Source: JBEVMS01 sp040508515 (lineage in GTDB: Bacteria; Pseudomonadota; Gammaproteobacteria; Xanthomonadales; Rhodanobacteraceae). From it: a DNA stretch of 18,678 nt. Made by a program: the position numbers and the translations under genes. Shown one piece after another: positions 7,699-14,879 of the stretch (position 1 is its first letter; every line of letters starts with the position of its first letter). The notes under the pieces are model-generated. The model was given only the letters and a program-made list of their open reading frames with translations, ran no database searches and was not told the origin of the DNA. The stretch spans positions 1-18,678 of the forward strand of contig JBEVMS010000015.1 in the NCBI GenBank assembly GCA_040508515.1. The letters run 5' to 3'.

Positions 7699-8863
7699 CG
7701 AGAATGCGCCGCACCGCCGCGACCACCCGCTCGGCGTCGCCATCGCTCATTGCCGGCGACAGCGGCAAGCTCACCGTCTGCCGACCCAGCCGCATCGCCA
7801 CCGGACACTGCTCCGGCTGCCAGCCGAAGCGGCGCTGGTAATAGGGATGCTCGGGGATCGCCAGATAATGCACGCCGCAGCCGATCCGCGCGGCGTTCAT
7901 CGCGTCCAGAAAGGCGTCGCGGGTGAGCCCGCAACGCGCCGACTCAATCGCCACCGTGTAGAGATGATGGCCATGGCGGGTGTCCGGCGCCACCGCGGCC
8001 GGCAGGTCCAGCGGCAATCCGGACAGCGCCTCGTCGTAGAACTGCCACAGCGCGCGGCGGCGTTGCCAGGCCGTCTCCACCCGCGCCAGCTGATGCAGTC
8101 CGATCGCCGCCTGCACGTCCATCATGTTGTATTTGAAACCGCACTCGACCACTTGGTAGTGCTTGTAGCCGGCGTCGCCAAAACGATGCCAGGCGTCCTG
8201 ACTCATGCCGTGCAGCGCCAGCACTTTGGCCCGCGCGATATGCGCCTCGCTGCGGCCCAGGATCATGCCGCCCTCGCCGCTCACCACGTTCTTGGTGACG
8301 TAGAAACTGAAGCAGCCGAAGTCACCGAAGGTGCCCAGCGCCTGGCCGTGATAACTCGCCTCCACCGCGTGCGCGCAGTCCTCGATCACACGCAGATCGT
8401 GCTGGCGCGCGAGGGCCATGATCGCGTCCATGTCGCACGGACGGCCGGCGAAATGCACCGGCACGATCGCCCGCGTGCGTGGCGTGATCGCCGCGGCGAT
8501 CGCGGCAGGATCGATGTTCTGGGTCAGCGGATCGACGTCAGCCAGCACCGGGGTCAGCCCCGCGTGCAAGATCGCGTTGACCGTGGCGCAGAAAGTCAGC
8601 GGGGTGGTGATCACCTCCGCGCCCGGCTCCAGCTCCGCGGCAACCATGCTCACGTGCAGCGCCGCGGTGCAGGAATTGACTGCGGCTACCTGGTCGGCGC
8701 GCACCCCGCGAAACGCGGCGAAGTCGCGCTCGAACTGGGCTACCCGTGGACCGGTGCCTAGCCAACCCGAACGCAGACAGGCCTCGACTTCGGCGATTTC
8801 CGCCTCGCCGATCGCCGGCGCGCCGAAGATCAAAAAAGGCTCGATGGAGGATTCGGACGGCAC
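7691..8863 (-). CDS. DegT/DnrJ/EryC1/StrS (WecE-type) sugar aminotransferase
   Basis: This is a PLP-dependent aminotransferase of fold type I that would convert a nucleotide-linked keto-sugar to an amino-sugar. Numbered from the GTG at 8863 (390 residues), the motifs are 'LRSGWLGTGPRVAQFE' (30-45), 'IEDCAHAVEA' with the ring-nitrogen aspartate D162, and 'FSFYVTKNVVSGEGG' (185-199) with the Schiff-base lysine K191. 'VECGFKYNMMDVQAAIG' (239-255) and 'LYTV' complete the family set. The start is unsure. No ATG is available; the frame runs to a GTG at 8956, but the extra 31 residues look unlike the family, and the GTG at 8863 gives a typical length with AAGAAG six bases upstream. It is followed by a glycosyltransferase operon, so it probably supplies an amino-sugar for the surface glycan. 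Confidence 0.9.
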   Translation of the reverse strand: MPSESSIEPFLIFGAPAIGEAEIAEVEACLRSGWLGTGPRVAQFERDFAAFRGVRADQVAAVNSCTAALHVSMVAAELEPGAEVITTPLTFCATVNAILHAGLTPVLADVDPLTQNIDPAAIAAAITPRTRAIVPVHFAGRPCDMDAIMALARQHDLRVIEDCAHAVEASYHGQALGTFGDFGCFSFYVTKNVVSGEGGMILGRSEAHIARAKVLALHGMSQDAWHRFGDAGYKHYQVVECGFKYNMMDVQAAIGLHQLARVETAWQRRRALWQFYDEALSGLPLDLPAAVAPDTRHGHHLYTVAIESARCGLTRDAFLDAMNAARIGCGVHYLAIPEHPYYQRRFGWQPEQCPVAMRLGRQTVSLPLSPAMSDGDAERVVAAVRRILGA

Positions 8864-9010
8864 CAGCGGCTTCTTAAGGTGGGCAAAGGGGCGGTCTTCA
8901 TATCCCAAAGCCGCCGCAGCGTCCAGGCGCGCGAGGCGGCACCCACCATGGCGCACGCTTGATGCCCATCACATTCCTGTCGGGGCTGACACGGAACCGG
9001 GGGGAATTAA

Positions 9011-9041
9011 TTGGCAACTGCGGCCCCATTACGCGTATTGT
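9011..9041 (+). promoter_or_regulatory. pilB: Candidate pilB promoter
   Basis: TTGGCA (9011-9016, five of six matches to TTGACA) and TATTGT (9036-9041, four of six to TATAAT) stand 19 bases apart in the 216-base gap between the divergent aminotransferase and pilB genes. The palindrome AATTAATT (9005-9012) gives an A/T-rich edge, which is rare in this window. Expected transcription start is near 9048, about 30 bases before the ATG. Confidence 0.35.
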
Positions 9042-9079
9042 GGGGTAAATTCTGAGACCACGACTCCAGGCCGCCCGCC

Positions 9080-10810
9080 ATGTCATCTCAACCGTTGCCC
9101 TCGCTCGCCGGCTTGTCCGGTATGGCGCGCCGTCTGGTTTCGGAAGGCGTACTGCCCGAGCCCGACGTACGCCAGGCGGTCATCGCCTCGGCTCAGCACA
9201 AGACCACCCTGGCCGCCTGGCTGCTCGACCACCATCTGGTCGATTCGATGCAACTGACCCGCGTAGCTTCGGCGGAGTTCGGCATGCCGGTCATGGACGT
9301 CAGCGCCCTGGTGCCGGCCAACATGCCGTTGAATCTGGTCAACGAAGCGCTGATCGGCAAGCATCACGCGTTGCCGCTGTTCAAACGCGGCAAACGCTTG
9401 TTTGTCGGCATCGCCGACCCGATGCAGTCGCATGCGTTGGACGAGATCAAATTTCACTCCAACCACATGGTAGAGCCGATTCTGGTCGAACGCGGCCAGC
9501 TCAGTCGGATGATCGACAACGCGCTGGCCACGCTCAGCGCAACCATGCCCGACCTGGGCGACGGTGGCCTGGACGATCTGGCGCTGGAGATGGGCGACGC
9601 CGACGGCGAAACCACCAGCGGCATCGACGCCACCGCCAACGACGACGCGCCGGTGGTGAAGTTCATCAACAAGGTGCTGATCGACGCGATCAAGCGCGGC
9701 GCCTCGGATATCCACTTCGAGCCGTTCGAGGCCTCTTACCGTGTGCGCTTGCGCATGGACGGCATGCTGCGCGCAGTGTCCAGCCCGCCGATCCAGCTCG
9801 GCTCGCGCATCGCCTCGCGCCTGAAGGTGATGAGCGGGCTGGATATCGCCGAGCGCCGGGTGCCGCAAGACGGCCGCATCAAGCTCAATCTGTCCAAGAC
9901 CCGCGCGGTGGATTTTCGCGTCAGCACCTTGCCGACCCTGTTTGGCGAAAAGATCGTGCTGCGTATTCTGGACGGCTCCTCCGCGCGCATGGGCATCGAC
10001 AAGCTCGGCTACGAGGAAGCACAGAAAAAACTCTACCTGGACGCCATTCACAAGCCCTACGGCATGGTGCTGGTGACCGGCCCGACCGGTTCGGGCAAGA
10101 CGGTGTCGCTGTACACCGCGCTGAACATCCTCAACACCGACGAGCGCAACATTTCCACGGTCGAAGATCCGGTGGAAATCCGCGTGGAAGGGATCAACCA
10201 GGTCCAGCAGAACGTCAAGCGCGGCATGACATTCGCCGCCGCGCTGCGCTCGTTTCTGCGCCAGGACCCGGACGTGATCATGGTCGGCGAAATTCGCGAC
10301 CTGGAAACCGCTGAGATCGCCATCAAGGCCGCGCAAACCGGCCATATGGTGCTCTCCACGCTGCACACCAACGACGCCCCGCAGACCATCGCGCGCCTAA
10401 TGAACATGGGCATCGCCCCCTACAACATCACCTCCTCGGTGACCCTGGTGATCGCCCAGCGCCTGGCCCGCCGGCTGCACGATTGCAAGCGGCCGATGAA
10501 CCCGCCGCTGCCCGATGCCGCCCTGCTCAAGGAAGGTTTCACCCAGGAGGAAATCGACGCTGGCCTGACCCTCTACGAAGCGGTGGGTTGCGACCAGTGC
10601 AATGAAGGCTACAAGGGCCGTCTGGGCATCTATCAGGTGATGCCGATGCTCGAAGAAATCCAGCAAATCGTGCTGCAAGGCGGCAACGCGCTGCAAATCG
10701 CTGAAGTGGCGCGCAAAGCCGGCATCAACGACCTGCGCACCTCGGCGCTGATGAAGGTCAAGAACGGCGTCACCAGCCTGGCCGAAATCGACCGCGTCAC
10801 AAAGGACTAA
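9080..10810 (+). CDS. pilB: Type IV pilus extension ATPase PilB
   Basis: PilB is the hexameric cytoplasmic ATPase that powers pilus extension. The 576-residue length is normal. The N-terminal MshEN/T2SSE_N-like domain covers about 15-160, followed by an acidic linker (160-190) and the GspE/PulE-type core. Key sites are Walker A GPTGSGKT (334-341), the Asp box 'STVEDPVE' (359-366), Walker B 'DPDVIMVGEIRD' (396-407) and the His box 'TGHMVLSTLHTND' (420-432). The C-terminal metal-binding site is unusual: 'RRLHDCK' (464-470) has only C469, where the family normally has a CxxC, while the second pair C504/C507 (CDQC) is intact. The ATG at 9080 lacks a good Shine-Dalgarno but fits the family N-terminus. 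pilC and pilD follow in the same direction. Confidence 0.97.
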   Translation: MSSQPLPSLAGLSGMARRLVSEGVLPEPDVRQAVIASAQHKTTLAAWLLDHHLVDSMQLTRVASAEFGMPVMDVSALVPANMPLNLVNEALIGKHHALPLFKRGKRLFVGIADPMQSHALDEIKFHSNHMVEPILVERGQLSRMIDNALATLSATMPDLGDGGLDDLALEMGDADGETTSGIDATANDDAPVVKFINKVLIDAIKRGASDIHFEPFEASYRVRLRMDGMLRAVSSPPIQLGSRIASRLKVMSGLDIAERRVPQDGRIKLNLSKTRAVDFRVSTLPTLFGEKIVLRILDGSSARMGIDKLGYEEAQKKLYLDAIHKPYGMVLVTGPTGSGKTVSLYTALNILNTDERNISTVEDPVEIRVEGINQVQQNVKRGMTFAAALRSFLRQDPDVIMVGEIRDLETAEIAIKAAQTGHMVLSTLHTNDAPQTIARLMNMGIAPYNITSSVTLVIAQRLARRLHDCKRPMNPPLPDAALLKEGFTQEEIDAGLTLYEAVGCDQCNEGYKGRLGIYQVMPMLEEIQQIVLQGGNALQIAEVARKAGINDLRTSALMKVKNGVTSLAEIDRVTKD

Positions 10811-10820
10811 AAGCTCTCGC

Positions 10821-10863
10821 CCGCCGCGCATGCGTCACCCGCGGCGGCATGCTCTAATGCCGC
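10821..10863 (+). other. Two mutually exclusive hairpins between pilB and pilC
   Basis: Hairpin A pairs CCGCCGCG (10821-10828) with CGCGGCGG (10840-10847). Hairpin B pairs GCGGCAT (10844-10850) with ATGCCGC (10857-10863). They share bases 10844-10847, so only one can form at a time. Hairpin A begins 10 bases after the pilB stop. No T-run follows either stem, so neither is a textbook terminator. They may cause partial termination, pausing or RNA processing between pilB and pilC. Confidence 0.4.
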
Positions 10864-10936
10864 ATGCATGAGCCGCGCCGCGCCACGGGGTGTCGCCGGT
10901 CCTGCCTCACCGCTCCCACGCCCGGGGCGGCTGACG

Positions 10937-10942
10937 CACAAT
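10937..10942 (+). promoter_or_regulatory. pilC: Possible -10 element upstream of pilC
   Basis: CACAAT inside GCACAATAGC (10936-10945) lies about 66 bases before the pilC ATG. The same decamer stands upstream of the GT2 gene at 3718. No matching -35 box is visible, so a separate pilC promoter is only suggested. Confidence 0.25.
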
Positions 10943-10962
10943 AGCTGCAGGCGTTATCGACC

Positions 10963-10983
10963 GGACCGACCACCGACCGGTCC
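10963..10983 (+). other. Hairpin in the pilC leader
   Basis: GGACCG (10963-10968) pairs with CGGTCC (10978-10983) around a 9-base loop, 25 bases upstream of the pilC ATG. The segment is built on a direct repeat ACCGACC ACCGACC. The strong AGGGGAAGG ribosome-binding site lies just after it, so the hairpin leaves the site free. Confidence 0.35.
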
Positions 10984-11008
10984 TGGCCAGAAATTTCAGG
11001 GGAAGGTA

Positions 11009-12271
11009 ATGGCGACCGCGACTGCAAAAAATGCACGCACCATCGGCGCCCAGCGCGCGGAGGTCAGCAAGCAGACCATTTACGACTGGACTGCGCTGGA
11101 CAAGCGCGGCAAAAAAATGAAAGGCGAGATGGCCGGCAAGAACGCCTCGCTGATCAAGGCCGAATTGCGCCGCCAGGGTATGAACCCGCAGACCGTGCGC
11201 GAGCGCGGCAAGCCCCTGTTTGGCGGTAGCGGCAAGGCGGTCAAGCCGCGTGACATCTCGGTATTCAGTCGGCAGATCGCCACCATGATGGCGTCGGGCG
11301 TGCCGATGGTGCAGTCGTTCGAGATCATCGCCAGCGGCCAGAAAAACATCCGCTTCAAGAACATGCTCACCGACGTGAAGCAGACCATCGAGGGCGGCGC
11401 GTCGCTGAATGAGGCTCTGAGCCGCTACCCGGTGCAGTTCAACGAGCTTTATCGCAACCTGGTGCAGGCGGGCGAATCGGCCGGTGTGCTCGATACCGTG
11501 CTGGACACGGTGGCCACCTATACCGAGCGCATGGAGAACATCAAGAGCAAGATCAAGAAGGCCTTGTTCTATCCACTGATGGTGCTGGCGGTGGCGCTCT
11601 TGGTCAGCATGATCATGCTGCTGTTCGTGGTGCCGGTGTTTGCGCAGACCTTCAAGGACGCCGGCGCCGAGCTGCCGGCGCCCACGCAGATCGTCATTTC
11701 CGCCTCGGAATTCATGAAGGCCTACTGGTGGCTGGTGATCGGCGGCATTATTGGCGGCGTGGTGGCGCTGGTGATGGCCAAGAATCGCTCGCAGAAATTC
11801 GCCCACTTCCTGGACCGATTGATGCTGAAGCTGCCGGTGATCGGCGGCATCCTGCACAAATCGGCGATCGCGCGTTTTTCGCGCACCCTGGGCGTGACGT
11901 TCCGCGCCGGCGTGCCGCTGGTGGAGGCGCTCGACGCGGTAGCCGACGCCACCGGCAGCGTGGTCTACGGCGATGCGATCAAACTGATGCGCGACGATGT
12001 CTCGGTCGGCCACCAGTTGCAGTTGGCGATGCGCCAGACCAACCTGTTTCCCAACATGGTGGTGCAGATGACTGCCATCGGCGAGGAGTCCGGCGCGCTG
12101 GACCACATGCTGTTCAAGGTCGCCGAGTTCTACGAGACCGAGGTGAACGATGCGGTCGACACGTTGTCCACCCTGCTTGAGCCGCTGATCATGGTGATTC
12201 TGGGCGTGCTGGTGGGCGGCATGGTGATCTCGCTGTACCTGCCGATCTTCAAGCTGGCCGGCACCGTCTAG
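11009..12271 (+). CDS. pilC: Type IV pilus inner-membrane platform protein PilC
   Basis: PilC is the polytopic platform on which PilB acts to insert pilins into the growing pilus. The 420-residue protein has two T2SSF domains, at about 85-208 and 288-410. Hydrophobic segments are at about 187-210, 237-257 and 391-411. Family landmarks include 'FSRQIATMMASGVPMVQSFE' (86-105), 'LVQAGESAG' (151-159), 'LPVIGGI' (275-281) and the mirror 'FSRTLGVTFRAGVPLVEAL' (290-308), showing the internal duplication. The ATG at 11009 has the excellent AGGGGAAGG upstream. The open frame extends 47 codons further, but that part has a low-complexity, non-conserved character and runs through the leader hairpin. The gap from pilB is 198 bases without a gene, and pilD follows 56 bases later. 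Confidence 0.96.
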   Translation: MATATAKNARTIGAQRAEVSKQTIYDWTALDKRGKKMKGEMAGKNASLIKAELRRQGMNPQTVRERGKPLFGGSGKAVKPRDISVFSRQIATMMASGVPMVQSFEIIASGQKNIRFKNMLTDVKQTIEGGASLNEALSRYPVQFNELYRNLVQAGESAGVLDTVLDTVATYTERMENIKSKIKKALFYPLMVLAVALLVSMIMLLFVVPVFAQTFKDAGAELPAPTQIVISASEFMKAYWWLVIGGIIGGVVALVMAKNRSQKFAHFLDRLMLKLPVIGGILHKSAIARFSRTLGVTFRAGVPLVEALDAVADATGSVVYGDAIKLMRDDVSVGHQLQLAMRQTNLFPNMVVQMTAIGEESGALDHMLFKVAEFYETEVNDAVDTLSTLLEPLIMVILGVLVGGMVISLYLPIFKLAGTV

Positions 12272-12327
12272 GCCTTTCGGCGCTGGATCTCCAGGCACGC
12301 CTTACTTTTAGCTGTTAGGAACCGGGC

Positions 12328-13185
12328 ATGCCCGACTTGCCGTTGTTTGTCTGGCTGATCGCCGCCGCTGTACTCGGCGCGCTGGTCGGCAGTTTTCTCA
12401 ATGTGGTAATCCTGCGCCTGCCCGCGCGCATGCAGGCGCTGTGGCGACGCGAAGCGGCCGAGGTGTTGGAGTTGCCGGGGTCGGAACAGCCGTTGCCGCC
12501 GGGGATCGTGCGCGAGCCTTCGCACTGCCCGCACTGCAAGCATCCGCTGGCCATCATCGACAACATCCCGCTGCTGGGCTGGTTGCTGCTGCGCGGGCGT
12601 TGCCGCTATTGCCAGGCACGCATCTCGGTGCAGTACCCGCTGGTGGAGCTGATCAGTGCCTTGGTCAGCGTGGCAGTGGTGTGGAAATTCGGCGTCAGCC
12701 CCGCCGCGCTGGCCGGACTCTTTTTCAGCTGGACCCTGATCGCGCTGGCCGGGATCGACCTGCGCACTCAATTGCTGCCCGACCAGCTCAATTACCCGTT
12801 GCTGTGGCTGGGCCTGCTGCTGAGCCTGCTGCCGTTGTTCGTGCTGCCGGGCATGGCGATCGTCGGCGCGGCGATCGGTTATCTGAGCCTGTGGAGCGTC
12901 TACTGGCTGTTCAAGCTGCTGACCGGCAAGGAAGGCATGGGCTATGGCGATTTCAAATTATTGGCGGTGATGGGCGCTTGGATGGGGCCGCTGGCGCTGC
13001 TGCCGATCATCCTGCTGTCCTCCTTCGTCGGCGCGCTGGTCGGCGTGGGGCTGATCGTGCTGCGCAAGCACCAGCGCGAGGTGCCGATTCCGTTCGGGCC
13101 GTATATCGCCGCCGCCGGCTGGATCTGGTTTATCGCCGGCGATCAGTTGTGGGCGATGTATCAGCAATGGACCGGCCTGCGATGA
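12328..13185 (+). CDS. pilD: Prepilin peptidase / N-methyltransferase PilD
   Basis: PilD is an inner-membrane aspartic protease that cleaves the leader of type IV prepilins (and type II secretion pseudopilins) and methylates the new N-terminal residue. The 285-residue protein has all expected parts. It has an N-terminal TM helix with 'GSFLNVVILRLP' (21-32) and the cytoplasmic zinc tetracysteine C67/C70 (CPHC) and C92/C95 (CRYC). The two catalytic aspartates are D144 (AGIDLRTQLLPD) and D208 (GMGYGDFK), and several further TM helices follow. AGGA stands about 8 bases before the ATG. Its stop overlaps the coaE start by ATGA, the conserved pilD-coaE arrangement known from Pseudomonas and Xanthomonads. 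Confidence 0.97.
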   Translation: MPDLPLFVWLIAAAVLGALVGSFLNVVILRLPARMQALWRREAAEVLELPGSEQPLPPGIVREPSHCPHCKHPLAIIDNIPLLGWLLLRGRCRYCQARISVQYPLVELISALVSVAVVWKFGVSPAALAGLFFSWTLIALAGIDLRTQLLPDQLNYPLLWLGLLLSLLPLFVLPGMAIVGAAIGYLSLWSVYWLFKLLTGKEGMGYGDFKLLAVMGAWMGPLALLPIILLSSFVGALVGVGLIVLRKHQREVPIPFGPYIAAAGWIWFIAGDQLWAMYQQWTGLR

Positions 13186-13799
13186 GTGCCGACATGCCGT
13201 TCGTGGTGGCTCTGACCGGTGGCGTCGCCGCGGGCAAGGGCGCGGTGGAGCGGCGCTTTGAGGCGCTGGGGATCAACATCTACAACGCCGATGTGGCCGC
13301 GCGCGCGGTGGTCGCTCCGGGCAGCGATGGGTTGGCCGCGGTAGTGGCCGCGTTCGGCGAAGACGTGCTCGACGCCAGCGGTCAGCTCGATCGTCCGGCG
13401 ATGCGCCAGCGCGTGTTTAGTTACCCCGACGAGCGGCACCGGCTGGAAGCGATTCTGCATCCGCGCATCCGCGCGTGGCTGCGCGAGCACGCCGCTGCCG
13501 ATCGCGGTCCCTACTGCCTGCTGGCGATCCCGCTGCTGGCCGAACATATCGGCCATTACCGCTGGGTCGATCGCGTGCTGGTGGTGGATGTGCCCGAAGC
13601 GCAGCAAATCGAGCGACTGATCCGGCGCGACGGCATCGACGCGACCCTGGCCGAGCGCATGCTGGCCAACCAGGCCAGTCGCGCGCAACGGCTGAAGATC
13701 GCCGATGACCTGATCGACAACAGCGGCGCCGAGGCGGCGCTGGATGCACAGGTGACCGCGCTGCATGCGCGCTATCTGGCGCTGGCCGGCGTCGCCTAG
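13182..13799 (+). CDS. coaE: Dephospho-CoA kinase
   Basis: CoaE phosphorylates the ribose 3'-hydroxyl of dephospho-CoA, the last step of CoA synthesis. The 205-residue protein aligns along its full length with the family: 'VVALTGGVAAGKGAVERRF' (8-26), 'INIYNADVAARAVV' (31-44), 'AILHPRIRAWL' (around 90-100), 'IPLLAE' and 'VDRVLVVDVP' (about 128-137), and 'ADDLIDNSG' near the end. Two substitutions are odd. The P-loop has glycine (G20) where GK is normally followed by Ser/Thr, and the 'DAD' motif reads N35-A36-D37; the second, proposed catalytic Asp is kept. The ATG at 13182 lies inside the pilD stop (ATGA), so translation is likely coupled. The open frame upstream is only the out-of-frame shadow of pilD. 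Its stop overlaps that of the convergent Nudix gene. Confidence 0.95.
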   Translation: MSADMPFVVALTGGVAAGKGAVERRFEALGINIYNADVAARAVVAPGSDGLAAVVAAFGEDVLDASGQLDRPAMRQRVFSYPDERHRLEAILHPRIRAWLREHAAADRGPYCLLAIPLLAEHIGHYRWVDRVLVVDVPEAQQIERLIRRDGIDATLAERMLANQASRAQRLKIADDLIDNSGAEAALDAQVTALHARYLALAGVA

Positions 13800-14767
13800 C
13801 CAGGCTCGCGCCAGAACCCGCGGATGCCTGCCACGCCTTGCGCGCCAGCCGCTTGCGCCGAGGCGATATCCGCACGCCCCATACCGCCCAGGGCGTACAC
13901 CGGCAGCGCCGCCGCCTCGGCCAGCGCGGTGAAACGCGGCCACCCCAGTGCCGGCCCCCCGGGATGACTGAGGCTGGGTTGCACCGGCGAGAGCGTGGCG
14001 AAATCCGCGCCGCAGCGCTGGGCTAGGGTCAGTTCTTCGGCGTTATGGCAACTGGCGCCGACGTATTGATGCATTGGCAAGGGACGCGTGCTCAGCGTCG
14101 CCAATTGCGTTCGCTTGAGCTGCACGCCGACGCCCGCGCCCAACGCCAGCGCGCCTTCGATATCCGCATTGAGCAGCAGGTGGGCGCGTTGCCGACGGGC
14201 TTGCGGCAGCAGATCGGCGGCCAGCACGCGTACCTGTTGCACCGACCAGGCCGGCAAGCGCAATTGCAGCAAGCGCACGCCATCATCCAGTGCCTGCCGC
14301 AGACGCTCGCGCCAGAGCGCGTAATCATCCGGCGCAATGTCGGCCGGGGTGATCGGATACGAGGCGGGCAACCTCAGGCTATTGAGGATGGCGCGATCCG
14401 CCGGCGCCAGCAGCGCGCTATCGCATTGATCGGGCAGCACCCATTGCAGCGCCTGTCCTTCCACTCCACGCGGCTGGCCGCGCCATCGGCGCAGCGTCCA
14501 TACGTCCAGCAGCAACGCGCGTTCGCCGTAGCGCCAGGGAACCCGCAATCGCGGGGTGGCGCTGCCCGGCTCGGCATAGATGTCCAGTTCCTCCGCCAGT
14601 TCCCGCGCCAGCGCCTGCATGGGGGTTTCTCCTGGCTCCAGCTTGCCGCCGGGGAATTCCCACAAACCTTCCAGATGCTTGCCCGGCGGACGCTGCGCCA
14701 GCAGCACGCGTCCATCGTCGGCGAGCATCACCGCCGCCACCACGTGCAGCGGTGCGGTCAGCACCAT
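13796..14767 (-). CDS. Fusion of MutT-type Nudix hydrolase and ThiE-like domain
   Basis: The N-terminal half (about 6-130) is a Nudix hydrolase with the full box G41-x5-E47-x7-REL-x-EE (41-63), preceded by 'GLWEFPGGKLEPGET'. It resembles MutT, which cleans 8-oxo-dGTP from the nucleotide pool. The C-terminal half (about 138-320) follows the TIM-barrel of thiamine-phosphate synthase ('RLLQLRLP' 165-172, 'LLLNADIEGAL' 197-207, 'YALGGMGRADI' 291-301). Several ThiE active-site features look lost: the LQLR strand is not followed by the usual K, and the 'GVH' motif reads 'GVQ' (213-216). Fusions of this kind are known in gammaproteobacteria. The start is the ATG at 14767, with GGAGGG seven bases upstream; the frame reaches further but without support. 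The 323-residue length is normal for the fusion. It is convergent with coaE. Confidence 0.9.
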   Translation of the reverse strand: MVLTAPLHVVAAVMLADDGRVLLAQRPPGKHLEGLWEFPGGKLEPGETPMQALARELAEELDIYAEPGSATPRLRVPWRYGERALLLDVWTLRRWRGQPRGVEGQALQWVLPDQCDSALLAPADRAILNSLRLPASYPITPADIAPDDYALWRERLRQALDDGVRLLQLRLPAWSVQQVRVLAADLLPQARRQRAHLLLNADIEGALALGAGVGVQLKRTQLATLSTRPLPMHQYVGASCHNAEELTLAQRCGADFATLSPVQPSLSHPGGPALGWPRFTALAEAAALPVYALGGMGRADIASAQAAGAQGVAGIRGFWREPG

Positions 14768-14879
14768 CGTGTGCCCTCCGCGCGAGTGAGCCATGTCAGA
14801 TGATCCGCCAAGGACGGCGCCGACAGCGCGCGCGCCATGGACACCTCGGCATGGACAGCCACGCGACGCATGCCGCCAA

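Noticed and set aside
8864..8956. 31-residue extension of the aminotransferase to a GTG at 8956
   Set aside because: The extra residues are unlike the family N-terminus and no good ribosome site precedes that GTG; the shorter start was chosen, though without certainty.
9083..10366. 427-codon open frame antisense to pilB
   Set aside because: Shadow of the codon bias in pilB, no motif, low-complexity composition.
10868..11008. 47-codon extension of PilC
   Set aside because: It covers the leader hairpin, lacks conservation-like character, and the ATG at 11009 has a very strong AGGGGAAGG site.
10907..12298. 463-codon open frame antisense to pilC
   Set aside because: His/Gln/Arg-rich composition typical of an antisense shadow of a high-GC gene; the plus-strand frame has full PilC motifs.
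14758..14871. Possible 37-codon small gene between folA and the Nudix gene, minus strand
   Set aside because: The peptide looks fairly protein-like but has no ribosome site or motif and overlaps the Nudix start; high-GC shadow frames give similar sequences.
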